Source: Kibdelosporangium aridum (GTDB lineage Bacteria; Actinomycetota; Actinomycetes; Mycobacteriales; Pseudonocardiaceae). Taken from it: DNA of 64,000 nucleotides. The notes beneath the pieces were generated by a model that saw only the letters and a list, made by a program, of their open reading frames with translations, made no database searches and had not been told where the DNA came from. Every line of letters starts with the position of its first letter. Within the stretch, counting starts at the first letter, position 1. A program made the translations under genes and the position numbers. The stretch covers positions 35,311-99,310 of the forward strand of contig NZ_FWXV01000020.1 of assembly GCF_900176515.1 (NCBI RefSeq). The letters run 5' to 3'. Shown in pieces: positions 8,290-17,126 of this stretch.

Positions 8290-9283
8290 CCTTGGCATGT
8301 TCCTCGGCGTGGACGGCGGCGGCACCAAGACCGCGTTCGCGCTGCTGACAGGTGACGGCGAGCTCCTCGCCACCGCTCTGGCCCCGAGCAGTTACTACCT
8401 CGGGCGGAACATCGGCCTGGTCGAGGACGTCCTGCGCAGCGGCGTCGCGTCGGTCTGCGGCGAAACCCGTATCACCCCGGCGGACATCACCTACGCGTTC
8501 GTCGCGCTTCCGGGCTATGGCGAGGTCAGCGGCGATCTTGCGGCCTTGAACGCCATCCCGGACCGGGTGCTCGGTCACCAGCGGTACGGCTGTGACAACG
8601 ACATGGTGGCCGGCTGGGCGGGGTCGCTGGGAGCCGTTGACGGCGTCAACGTGATCGCCGGCACCGGATCCATGACCTACGGCGAACACAACGGCCGCGG
8701 GCTGCGCGTCGGCGGCTGGGGCGAGCTGTTCGACGACGAGGGGTCGGCCTATTGGATCGCCATCCGTGGGCTGAACGCGTTCGCGCGGATGTCTGACGGC
8801 CGGCTGCCCGCTGGGCCGCTGCACAAGCACATTGCCGACCATCTGAGGCTCGCCACCGACTTGGACCTTGTCGACGTGGTGCTCAACCGGTGGCAGGGCG
8901 ACCGGATGAAGGTGGCATCCCTGGCCCGGGTCGTCACCGCGGCTGCGGCCGACGGCGACACCACCTGCGTGGAGATCCTCCGCGAGGCGGGCAGGCGGCT
9001 GGCCGACCTCGTGAAGACCACCATCGCCCAGCTCGGCTACGCGCCCGGCGACATCGTCCCAGTCTCGTGGTCCGGCGGCGTCTTCGCGAGCGAGGAGGTG
9101 CGTGGCGCGTTCCATGAACGCCTCGCTGACACGCCGGTCGATCTGCGCGACCCGCTCCTCCCGCCTGTCCTCGGTGCTGCGCTGTACGCGGCCCGCTTGG
9201 CCGGCACACCACTGCGCACCGAGGCCGTCGACCGGCTACGGACCCACGCGACCACCGTATTCCAAGGAGGCAATGATGCCTGA
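8273..9283 (+). CDS. BadF/BadG/BcrA-type sugar kinase (N-acetylglucosamine kinase-like)
   Basis: This 336-residue ASKHA-fold kinase has LGVDGGGTKTAF at the N-terminus (phosphate-1), NVIAGTGSMTYG in the middle (phosphate-2) and GGWGELFDDEGSAYWI, the signature of N-acetylhexosamine kinases. It should phosphorylate a hexosamine or N-acetylhexosamine with ATP in the cytoplasm, supplying AgaS. It overlaps AgaS by 17 bases and the downstream transporter by 8, so all three form one operon. The sugar identity (GlcNAc or GalNAc) cannot be read from sequence. No deacetylase gene is next to it. Confidence 0.82.
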   Translation: MRSTSDLGMFLGVDGGGTKTAFALLTGDGELLATALAPSSYYLGRNIGLVEDVLRSGVASVCGETRITPADITYAFVALPGYGEVSGDLAALNAIPDRVLGHQRYGCDNDMVAGWAGSLGAVDGVNVIAGTGSMTYGEHNGRGLRVGGWGELFDDEGSAYWIAIRGLNAFARMSDGRLPAGPLHKHIADHLRLATDLDLVDVVLNRWQGDRMKVASLARVVTAAAADGDTTCVEILREAGRRLADLVKTTIAQLGYAPGDIVPVSWSGGVFASEEVRGAFHERLADTPVDLRDPLLPPVLGAALYAARLAGTPLRTEAVDRLRTHATTVFQGGNDA

Positions 9284-10223
9284 CCGCACAACAACCCGTG
9301 GCCGCTGGATCCCGTACGCGGGACTCCTGGTGTTGTTCTGGGGCGTCTGGGGAGCATTCTCCAGCACCCCGACCTCGTTGTACGACTATCCCAACGAGAT
9401 GGTGTACATCCTGTGGGCCTTCACGATGCTGATTCCCGCCTACTTCGCCATGCGCGGCCAGAAGCTGGACCGGCGCCCCATCGCGGCGGTGTACGGCCTT
9501 GTTGTCGGCCTCACCGGCGCCGGTGGCCAGCTCGTGCTGTTCAAGGCCCTCACCATCGGACCGGCGTACCTGATCTTCCCGCTCATCTCGATCTCTCCCG
9601 CGATCACCGTGCTGATGGCGGTGGTCATCCTGCGGGAGCGCATCCGCATGCTGGCCACCATAGGCGTGGTCGCCGCACTGGCATCCATCGTCCTGTTCAG
9701 CATCAGCAGCGGCTCAGGTGACGCCGCCGCCGGACCATGGCTGGTCCTGGCACTGATCGTCATGGTCGCATGGGGCGTGCAGGCGTACTACATGAAGAAA
9801 GCCGCCAACGTCGGCGTCAACGACGCCACGACCTTCGCGTGGATGACCATCAGCGGGCTGCTGCTCGTGCCCGTCGCCTGGTTGATGATGGGGGAGTTCC
9901 CCAGCGACGCCCCGTGGCAGGCTCCCGCCCTCACGCTGGGGATCCAGCTGCTCAACGCCGTCGGCGCGCTGTTCCTCGTCATGGCGCTCTCTCGCGGCAA
10001 AGCAACCATTGTCGCGCCGGTGACCAACGCGCTCGCGCCGGTCCTCACCATCGTGCTCTCGCTGATCGTCTACCAAACCATGCCGTCGGTCTACGGGTTC
10101 ATCGGCATCGTGCTTGCCATCGGCGGTTCCACCCTCATGGTCTACGCCGACGAATCCGCCGTGGCGGCGCCTACTGCCCAGGGCACCTCGGGCAACGCCG
10201 CAAGCCATCCCGACCGATCCTGA
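9276..10223 (+). CDS. EamA/DMT family membrane transporter
   Basis: This 315-residue protein has about ten transmembrane helices in two EamA-type halves. The motif LFKALTIGPAYLIFPLISISPA lies in the first half in a form typical of drug/metabolite carriers. A strong AAGGAGG at 9264-9270 precedes ATG 9276, so I use that rather than the ATG three bases earlier. It overlaps the kinase stop by 8 bases. As the last operon member it probably imports the sugar, or exports a by-product, for the kinase/isomerase pair. The direction of transport is not determinable. Confidence 0.85.
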   Translation: MPDRTTTRGRWIPYAGLLVLFWGVWGAFSSTPTSLYDYPNEMVYILWAFTMLIPAYFAMRGQKLDRRPIAAVYGLVVGLTGAGGQLVLFKALTIGPAYLIFPLISISPAITVLMAVVILRERIRMLATIGVVAALASIVLFSISSGSGDAAAGPWLVLALIVMVAWGVQAYYMKKAANVGVNDATTFAWMTISGLLLVPVAWLMMGEFPSDAPWQAPALTLGIQLLNAVGALFLVMALSRGKATIVAPVTNALAPVLTIVLSLIVYQTMPSVYGFIGIVLAIGGSTLMVYADESAVAAPTAQGTSGNAASHPDRS

Positions 10224-10412
10224 CGACGACCGTCTGGTGCCAGTGCGAAGGACCTGATCCCGCTGACGCTAGCTCTGCTCGTCAGCTGGATCCGGATCGC
10301 TGCTTTGGCCTGTACCGCTCGTGAAGGGGGACTGGTGGTTCACGTGTCCTCGCGGGCACCTGGTGTTGCCGCCGAGGTTCCGCGCTGATAACAGCTCTTT
10401 TCCACCTGTGCA

Positions 10413-13400
10413 TCAGGAATGCGCGCGTGTGCGTAACTTCGCGGTGAGCTCGCCGCCGACTGCCTTCATTGCAGACCGGACATCAGGCGCGTCCACGCCG
10501 CGTAGCTCGAGGACGTCGAGCCGGTCGGCCAGAGGCTGCAGCCGGGCCAGGTCGGCGACTGGGTGCGCATCGTGCAGCACGAGGTGGCGCAGTCCGGGCA
10601 GCGCGCACAGCGCCGCGATCTCCTTGGGCTGCGGCACACCGGTGACGGTTACCTTGGCCAGCAGCGGGAATCGCTCGATGCCCAGCAGCGATCGGCTGTC
10701 CGCGCGGTTGTGCACCGCCAGCTCGGTCAGTGGCAGGTCAGCCGGAAGCGGGTCGAGGCCGCCGGAAAGCCCGGGGTGGCGAATCGTCAGCGAGCTCAAC
10801 CCAGTTCCGGCCAGCGTGCCGAGGCTGGGATAGCCGTGCACCGTCCGGCCGATCGTGAGCAGGCGGAGCTCTTGCACGGGGGAACCCTTCAGCCCGGACA
10901 GGTCCCGTAGTGCGCTGTAGCCGGAGATGATCAGTACTCGCAGTACGGCACAGTCCGCCAAGGGGTGCAGGTCTCGCACGATCTCGTTGGAGGCGATCTC
11001 CAGTCGGCGCAGCCGCTGCAGAGCTGCGAGCGGGCGCATGCCGTCGCGGTCGCTGACCAGCGCGAGATCGCCGATCAGCTTCACCGCGCGCAGGGTGGTC
11101 AAGTGCCGGAGCGGGGACAGCATCCCCCAGCGGTGGACGTTCAGCACCCGCTCGCCAAAGTCCACTTTGGATAGCAGATCGGCGGCGTATTCGTCGGAGA
11201 AGTCGAAGGTCCGCCATCCGCGTAACAACTCCTCGACGACCGTGGACTGGTGCATCGCCGTGAACGGCCGGATCTTCTCCCACGCCTCCTCACCACCGAC
11301 CAGCGCGAGGGTCCGCAGCACCGCGGCCGCCGCCGTGTCCCGGTTCGGCCCGGTCAGCTCGTCCGGTCCGGGCAGCAGGCCGACGACGAACCGGCCGGCC
11401 TTCGCCAGCATCTCCGCCTGCTGCACGTCGGCCGGTGGCACCAGCTGGCGAGCTGCTTTCTCCACTTCAAGGCGCCTGCTGTACGGGTCGACCACGTCGG
11501 CGTACTCCAGGCACGCCGCCGCGACCAGCTTCAGCCGGTCGGCGGTCGAGCGGTCGGTGCTGCTGCGCCTGGCGCGCCGCAGCAGGGCGTCGAGCAGATC
11601 GGCGACCTCGCCCTCTCTCGCCCGGGCCGCTGCCATGAAGACCACCTCGTACCAGGAATCCTCGTGCGCCCGGCTGGCCAGTTCGTCCAGGCTGCCCCGC
11701 TTGACGATGTCGGCTGCGGCCAGGTAGTCGCGGAACGTGCGATGCAGAAACTGGATCTTGTGGTCGGCCGGGTTCTCCCGCAGCACGGACCGTTCCAGCA
11801 GATGCTGCAGCAGCTGGCCGGAGTCGATGGCCTGGGCCCGTAACTCCTTCTTCGCCTCGCCCAGCCGGTCGAGCGCGTCCGGCCTGGGCACCAACAGTTC
11901 GTTGCGTCGCACCATCGGCGAGGCGAATCGCTCCAGCAGGATCTGTTTCTCGGTTTTGACAAGGTCGAGCTCCCCGACGACGGCCATGCCGCGGTGCGCG
12001 GTGTCGTCCCAGCGGGCAAGCAACAGGTCCAGTGCCTGGTCGAGCAGATCCCGGCGGGTTCGGGGCAGGTACTGGTCTTCGCGGTACAGCGCGCACAACA
12101 GCCCGGCCATGAGCGGGCTGGACACCAGGCCACGCAGGTTCGGGCGGGTGTCCAACTCGGCCCGTAGGCGCTGCGGGTAGCTCTTCAGCAGCTCCTGCTG
12201 CTCGGCGCTGGGCTCGAGGTCGGCCGCCGCGGCGAACCAGCGGTCGATCACCCGCCCGAGGCCGGGGCGGCTGAGCTCCGGCAGCTCGAAGCGATCAAGG
12301 CCGATCGCGGTGTCGGTGTCGACGAACCAGTGATCGTCCACTGCGGACGGCCGGGTGCTCACGACATAACGCGCGTCCGGATAAGAGCGGACGAACTTTT
12401 CGATCCAGCGCTGGGCTTTTGCCCGGCGATTCTCCACCAGCTCGTCGAGCCCGTCGACCAGCAGCATCGCACGTCCGGACCCGAACAGTTCGGTGACCCA
12501 GCCCGCCGGCTTCTCCTCAGCGAGCGCGGGCGCGACGGCGGCCAGCAGTCGCTCAAGATCGTCCGGCAGGTTGGTTTCCGAGAAGTGGCGCAACGAGATC
12601 AGGAACGGCACGACCCGGTGCCATGGGCCCTCCTCGTCATGCCGGCGCGCGACGTCGTTGGCCAGCCACGTCAGGAAGGTCGTCTTGCCTGCGCCTGCTC
12701 CGCCGAGCAGCAGCACGCGACGCGCGCCGGCGATGGCGTTGGCGGAGTCCGTGCCCGCGCCGGTCAGCTCTGGGGCGGACGTAGCCGCCTGCCGTCGCGT
12801 GATCGGCGGGACGACGTAGTACTTGTCGAAGGAATAGTCCCGGGATCCCCGCCGCCTGGCCACCTTGAACAGCTCGAAACCCGAGTTGTCCTCCCGGACG
12901 AAGTCGACGTAGCGTTCCTCGAAATCGCGGTCCGGAATGACGTCGTCGTCGGATACCCGATCCGGATACGGGTCGTCCGGGCGGCTGATCCACGCGTGTA
13001 TCCGGGTTTCCTTGTTCTCCACGAAAACGCGCCGGTAAGATTTCGGCCGCGCCGAGGCGTGGTGCTGGATGACCTCGTCATAGAACCAGGTCGACGCGGC
13101 GAGCGCCACCAAACCGTCGGACTTGTCCAGCGCCCCACGCAATGGCGCCGAGTTGACCAGCCGGAAGGTCAGGTTGATGGCCGTTCCGGTGTAGCCGTAA
13201 CTGTCTCCGGCAACCTCGCCGGCGTGCACCGCGACCCGCAGCTGGATCCGTTCGTGCTCCGGCAGCGCCGCGCTGTGCTCGTCAAGGGCACGCGCCAGCT
13301 CGGTCGGCAGCGGCGCGGCGAGCGGGATTTTGGAGAGCTGACCGGGAATCAGCACTAGCACACCGTCGCCGCGGTCCTCGTGAATACACTTCTCCCATGG

Positions 13401-13547
13401 GATCCCGGACCGATCGAATGCGGCCCGCAACGCCCAATAAACGCCTTTCCTGGCGTCGAGCTGCTTCGGCCGAGTGGTGAACCGGCTGTACTCCTTGATG
13501 TCGACGACGAGAATCGTGTAGTGCCCGTCGAGCCTGCCCGTGGTCAC
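10413..13547 (-). CDS. NACHT ATPase with N-terminal cyclase-homology domain and C-terminal leucine-rich repeats (NLR-like)
   Basis: This 1044-residue protein has three parts. Residues 10-187 form a class III cyclase-homology domain: VVDIKEYSRF with a metal Asp, EDRGDG with the second Asp, and NLTFR with the Asn/Arg pair. Glu replaces the usual adenine-specifying Lys in that domain. Residues 277-430 are a NACHT-type P-loop: GGAGAGKTT at 282-290, LLVDGLDEL at 362-370 and the sensor VVSTRP. Residues from about 790 to the end repeat L-x-x-L-x-L units with LRR spacing. Bacterial NACHT proteins often act in phage defence, with the C-terminus sensing and the N-terminus acting. The role here is inferred. 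The nearby cyclase-like gene at 55.1 kb is homologous to its N-terminus. Confidence 0.85.
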   Translation of the reverse strand: MTTGRLDGHYTILVVDIKEYSRFTTRPKQLDARKGVYWALRAAFDRSGIPWEKCIHEDRGDGVLVLIPGQLSKIPLAAPLPTELARALDEHSAALPEHERIQLRVAVHAGEVAGDSYGYTGTAINLTFRLVNSAPLRGALDKSDGLVALAASTWFYDEVIQHHASARPKSYRRVFVENKETRIHAWISRPDDPYPDRVSDDDVIPDRDFEERYVDFVREDNSGFELFKVARRRGSRDYSFDKYYVVPPITRRQAATSAPELTGAGTDSANAIAGARRVLLLGGAGAGKTTFLTWLANDVARRHDEEGPWHRVVPFLISLRHFSETNLPDDLERLLAAVAPALAEEKPAGWVTELFGSGRAMLLVDGLDELVENRRAKAQRWIEKFVRSYPDARYVVSTRPSAVDDHWFVDTDTAIGLDRFELPELSRPGLGRVIDRWFAAAADLEPSAEQQELLKSYPQRLRAELDTRPNLRGLVSSPLMAGLLCALYREDQYLPRTRRDLLDQALDLLLARWDDTAHRGMAVVGELDLVKTEKQILLERFASPMVRRNELLVPRPDALDRLGEAKKELRAQAIDSGQLLQHLLERSVLRENPADHKIQFLHRTFRDYLAAADIVKRGSLDELASRAHEDSWYEVVFMAAARAREGEVADLLDALLRRARRSSTDRSTADRLKLVAAACLEYADVVDPYSRRLEVEKAARQLVPPADVQQAEMLAKAGRFVVGLLPGPDELTGPNRDTAAAAVLRTLALVGGEEAWEKIRPFTAMHQSTVVEELLRGWRTFDFSDEYAADLLSKVDFGERVLNVHRWGMLSPLRHLTTLRAVKLIGDLALVSDRDGMRPLAALQRLRRLEIASNEIVRDLHPLADCAVLRVLIISGYSALRDLSGLKGSPVQELRLLTIGRTVHGYPSLGTLAGTGLSSLTIRHPGLSGGLDPLPADLPLTELAVHNRADSRSLLGIERFPLLAKVTVTGVPQPKEIAALCALPGLRHLVLHDAHPVADLARLQPLADRLDVLELRGVDAPDVRSAMKAVGGELTAKLRTRAHS

Positions 13548-15762
13548 GATCCCAAACTACACAACAGATGGCTGCTTTTCTCAAGCCACACAACGGTTGT
13601 ACCGGCCCCGCGGCCAGCGACAACTCAACGCGTCGGGTGATGGTGAGGTTTTGCGCCGTGGTGTTCCCGGCGTAGGCGTTGACCCCGAACCTACCAGTGC
13701 CGTATGTGCTGTCAGTGGCGTCGATGACCGGGGTGGTGCCGTGGTCGAGCCAGACCCTGATCCGGTCGCCGGTCGTCTGCACCTTCAGGTGGTAGGTGCT
13801 GCCTGCGGCGATCGGCGTGCTGTAGGTCGCGATGTCACGACCAGGGCGCCAGAGTTCGACCACGCCGTTGGTGTCGATGTTCGCGGTGTAGCCAGCGCCG
13901 TCGGCGGAAGCGCGGAACGTCAGACCGGTTGCCGTGCCGTTGGTGACCGATACGTCGCCTTCGTAGCCGAAGTCGGTTCCGGTGCGGTCGCTGAGGTAGA
14001 AGCCGTCCCCGGACGAACTCGCGTGCAATGCGTCGGGGATGGTGGTCCAGGTGCCGCCACGCGTTGTCCATGGTCCGGAGGAGAACGCGGTGAAGCCGCC
14101 TGAGCCGGTGTTCAGGTTCTGGACGGTCGCGGAGCCGTGGTAGACGTTCGCGCCGAACAGTCCCGACGTGTAGGCGGTGTCGGTGGCGTCGATGACCGGG
14201 GTGGTGCCGTGGTTGAGCCAGACCCTGATCCGGTCGCCGGTCGTCTCCACTTTCAGATGGTGGGTGCTGCCTGCGGCGATCGGCGTGCTGTAGGTCGCGA
14301 TGTCCCGGTCGGGGCGCCAGAGTTTGACCACGCCGTTGGTGTCGATGTTCGCGGTGTACCCGGTGGCGCGGAAGGTCAGCCCGGCGGCCTGCGCGGTACC
14401 CAGCCAGACGGTATCGCCTGCGCTGCTTGCACTCAGGTAGAACGCGTCGCCCGTGGCTTGCCCCTGCTTGCCCCCGCTGGTGTCGGTCCACGAGCCGCCG
14501 CTGGCGTGCCACGGACCCGCGAGGGTGCTCTCCAGCGTCGGCTGCGCCGTGCCCCAGCTCGTACTGAGGCGGGCGAACGTCGCGCTCTTCAGCCGGACAT
14601 CGCCGCCGGTCGCGAAGAGCCGAATGCCCTGGCTGACCGCGGCCGAGTCGAAGTTCACGTTGTCGGCGACCGAGAACAGCCCGTCACCGCTGAAGATCTC
14701 CAGTTGGCCGCGGTCCACCAGCAGCCGCATGCTGATCTCGTTGTCGGTGGGCGCCAACGCCTTGCCGTACAACGTGCCCGCCTTGCGGTCGTACACGACC
14801 GAGCGGTCCGCGGTGCCGTCGCTGCGGCTGTGCAGCGCGAAACCGAACTGCGTGGCGGTCGCGCCCTGAAGGTCGAACCGCGCGGTGATCTCGTAGGTGT
14901 CGGCCAGGATCCCGGCGAAGAGGTTGCGCCCGTCTGCGGAGTTCACCGTCTCGTTCCGCCAGCTCTTGCTGTCGGCGCGCAACGAGTCCAGCTCGGTGAC
15001 CGGGGTACGGGCCACTGAGGGGCCGTCCGGTGCGTTCACCAGGCGCAACTCCGCCGGGAACGTGGCGTTGCCGGTCCATGAACTGCCGCGATTGCCGCCC
15101 TGCCACGTGACCTTGCCTGAGTGGCTCCGCACGACCTTGGAGTCCATTGCCTGGGGGCCGACGATGATCCGCTCGCGGAAGACCATCTCGAAACCGAGTA
15201 CATCCTGGTAGAACTCGACGGTGGGGTCGAGCTGACCCTCCTCGAGGCACACCGCGAAATGATCCATCGTGTACAGATTGGGGCCGTCCGTGCTGTCATG
15301 GGGGACAGCTCGAAAACCGGGCAGTCGGCTGTCCTCAGTGGATCGTTCGACGAACGTGTGCATCACGTCTCCGAAACCCACGATCGTCGCCGTCACTACA
15401 CCATCACGAGTCGTCGGAGGGGACACTGGCCGCGCGCCGCGCGCGACCGCCACCTCGAACGCGCGGGTCGCATCCGTGGTCCGTAGTGCGATGTCCGCGA
15501 CGCCCTCGCCGTGTAGGTCGACGTACGAAGTCGCGGGGTGGTCCTCGACCAAAGCCTGCGTGACGATCAGCCGGATGTCGCCATGCCCCAGGGCGATTGA
15601 GCGCTCCTGTGACTGCTCAGTGTGGCTCACCGCGTACACCGTCAGCCCGTACAGCCGAGACCACTGTTCGGCTGCCGCTTGGGTGTCGGCCACGTACATC
15701 TTCACGTGGTCGACCGATACGTCCAAGAGAGCTGAGGGCGCGCTGTCTGGCTCGCGCGTCAT
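13282..15762 (-). CDS. Chimeric ORF: N-terminal half of 4-hydroxymandelate synthase/HPPD fused to GH32 C-terminal and twin sandwich domains
   Basis: One open frame of 826 codons starts at ATG 15762. Residues 1 to about 220 match 4-hydroxymandelate synthase, including IVGFGDVMHTFVER, MDHFAVCLEEGQLDPTVEFY and IIVGPQAMDSKVVRS. The first iron-binding His is present, but the second His and the Glu lie in the missing half. From about residue 222 the protein is a GH32 C-terminal beta-sandwich (SKSWRNETVN, LLVDRGQLEIFSGDG) without its catalytic barrel, then two near-identical concanavalin-type domains. The last 115 codons only read the NACHT 5' region in another frame, so the native stop is lost. It is almost certainly a recombination product and inactive as a synthase. 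Confidence 0.65.
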   Translation of the reverse strand: MTREPDSAPSALLDVSVDHVKMYVADTQAAAEQWSRLYGLTVYAVSHTEQSQERSIALGHGDIRLIVTQALVEDHPATSYVDLHGEGVADIALRTTDATRAFEVAVARGARPVSPPTTRDGVVTATIVGFGDVMHTFVERSTEDSRLPGFRAVPHDSTDGPNLYTMDHFAVCLEEGQLDPTVEFYQDVLGFEMVFRERIIVGPQAMDSKVVRSHSGKVTWQGGNRGSSWTGNATFPAELRLVNAPDGPSVARTPVTELDSLRADSKSWRNETVNSADGRNLFAGILADTYEITARFDLQGATATQFGFALHSRSDGTADRSVVYDRKAGTLYGKALAPTDNEISMRLLVDRGQLEIFSGDGLFSVADNVNFDSAAVSQGIRLFATGGDVRLKSATFARLSTSWGTAQPTLESTLAGPWHASGGSWTDTSGGKQGQATGDAFYLSASSAGDTVWLGTAQAAGLTFRATGYTANIDTNGVVKLWRPDRDIATYSTPIAAGSTHHLKVETTGDRIRVWLNHGTTPVIDATDTAYTSGLFGANVYHGSATVQNLNTGSGGFTAFSSGPWTTRGGTWTTIPDALHASSSGDGFYLSDRTGTDFGYEGDVSVTNGTATGLTFRASADGAGYTANIDTNGVVELWRPGRDIATYSTPIAAGSTYHLKVQTTGDRIRVWLDHGTTPVIDATDSTYGTGRFGVNAYAGNTTAQNLTITRRVELSLAAGPVQPLCGLRKAAICCVVWDRDHGQARRALHDSRRRHQGVQPVHHSAEAARRQERRLLGVAGRIRSVRDPMGEVYSRGPRRRCASADSRSALQNPARRAAADRAGACP
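13645..13890 (-). repeat. Duplicated sandwich-domain repeat, copy 2
   Basis: This 246-base segment encodes YTANIDTNGVVELWRPGRD to the TAQNL end and is nearly identical to the equally long segment at 14113-14358. The similarity at both DNA and protein level shows a recent internal duplication inside the GH32-derived part of the chimera. Confidence 0.75.
14113..14358 (-). repeat. Duplicated sandwich-domain repeat, copy 1
   Basis: This is the partner of 13645-13890, the same length of 246 bases. It encodes YTANIDTNGVVKLWRPDRD to the TVQNL end. The domain resembles the laminin-G/DUF1080-like modules that follow secreted glycosidases. Confidence 0.75.
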
Positions 15763-15801
15763 GCCGCACTCGCGCAAGCGTCGAGCATTGCCTCGTATGG
15801 G

Positions 15802-16725
15802 TTGTTCGATGCGGAGATCACCTGCCGCACCCAGTACTCGACAACCCGGCGGACCACGACGTGCGCCGTCGGCTTGTCGAACTGTTCGATCCTCGACGCG
15901 CAACAGCCGCATGGCCGGATGGACGTGGTCAGCGACCTGGCCTATCCCTTGCCTGCCAACATCATCGCCGACATGCTCGGGATGCCCGCTGGCGACCGCG
16001 AGCAGTTGCGGAGGTGGTCACAGGACATCGAAGGGGTCTTACATTACGCCGATGCGGACGCGTTGCGGGCCAGCCAACGCAGTGTCCTGGAGATGCAGGA
16101 CTACCTGCGCCGGATCGTGGCCGACCGGCGCGCGCACCCGCAGGACGACCTGATCAGCATGTTCGCGGCCGCGGAGCGGGACGGAGTGGTGAACGAGGAC
16201 GAGATCGTCGCCAACTGTGTGCTGTTGCTGTTCGCCGGGCACGAAACGACCGCGATCCTGATCGCCAACGGCCTGACGCTGTTGATGGCGCACCCTGATC
16301 AGCTGACCCAGCTCAAGTCCCGGCCCGAGCTCATGGCCTCGGCGGTCGAGGAGATGCTGCGGTGCGACGGCCCCGTGGTCTCGGTCGTGCGGGAGAGCAC
16401 CGAGCCGGTGAGCGTCGCCGGGCAGGACTTCGGTGCGGGCCAGCTTTTCTATCTCGCGGTGTATGCCGGCAACCATGACCCTGTCGTGTTCCCGGATCCG
16501 GCCCGGTTCGACATCACACGCGCGCACAACCGGCACCTGGGTTTCGGTATCGGCACCTACTACTGCCTGGGTGCGGCGCTTGCCCGGGTCGAGGCCGGCG
16601 AGTGCTTCCGCTTGCTGCTCGAACGGTTGCCAGGTATCCAGCCGGCCGCCAACCAAGCTCCACAATGGACTTTCGTCCCTCCGTTGGGCGGCAAGCGCTA
16701 CGACACCCTGCCGGTCGAGTTCTGA
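15802..16725 (+). pseudogene. Truncated, frameshifted cytochrome P450
   Basis: The 3' two thirds of a P450 are intact: the I-helix AGHETTAILIANGL, the K-helix ExxR in EEMLR, and the haem loop FGIGTYYCLG with its Cys ligand. The first hundred or so residues are missing. Just upstream, the typical DPPDH-RLR segment survives only in another frame (LDNPADHDVRRRLVELFD), so a frameshift lies near 15895-15920. The usual His of the haem loop is Tyr. It diverges from the hydroxymandelate-synthase fragment, and both would fit a lost glycopeptide-type biosynthetic cluster. A short product from ATG 15919 is unlikely to fold. Confidence 0.75.
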
Positions 16726-16726
16726 G

Positions 16727-16890
16727 TCACCACTCAATGCTCGCCCGGCAAGCTGACCCGCAGCGACACAATGCACGCAGTTTGGCTGCTAGGCGGACGA
16801 GGGCCTGCAGGTCGGCCGTGGTGAGGTGGTCGAGCACGAGTTGCCGCACCGAGCGCACGTGCGCAGGCGCTGCGGCAAGCGCACGCCCAC
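16727..16890 (-). pseudogene. C-terminal scrap of a MarR-family regulator
   Basis: Read on the minus strand, the segment gives GRALAAAPAHVRSVRQLVLD, followed by LTTADLQALVRLAAKL and a stop at 16727. This is the dimerisation helix pattern at the end of MarR proteins. The DNA-binding domain is absent and the frame breaks upstream, near the insertion sequence. The stop almost touches that of the convergent P450 remnant. Confidence 0.5.
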
Positions 16891-17126
16891 CACGACGACC
16901 TTCTTGATTACTTCGGTTGGTGCTGGTCGTGCTTCAAGGGGCGCTTCGACTACGCTGTCTGCGAGTCCATCGATCGCATCGCCCGACGCGGCTTCACCGG
17001 GTCCTTCGCTGTTCGCGTGATCCGCTGCAGCTTGCGGCCTTCGTCCATGGGCAGCTGCCGGACGAACATATCCGGACGACGAGCCATGACCAGCTCCCAC
17101 TCCACGAGTGGGACCAGCCTGGCCCA

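Noticed and set aside
12330..13358. 342-codon plus-strand frame opposite the NACHT gene
   Set aside because: It is antisense to a clear multi-domain gene and shows no recognisable motif.
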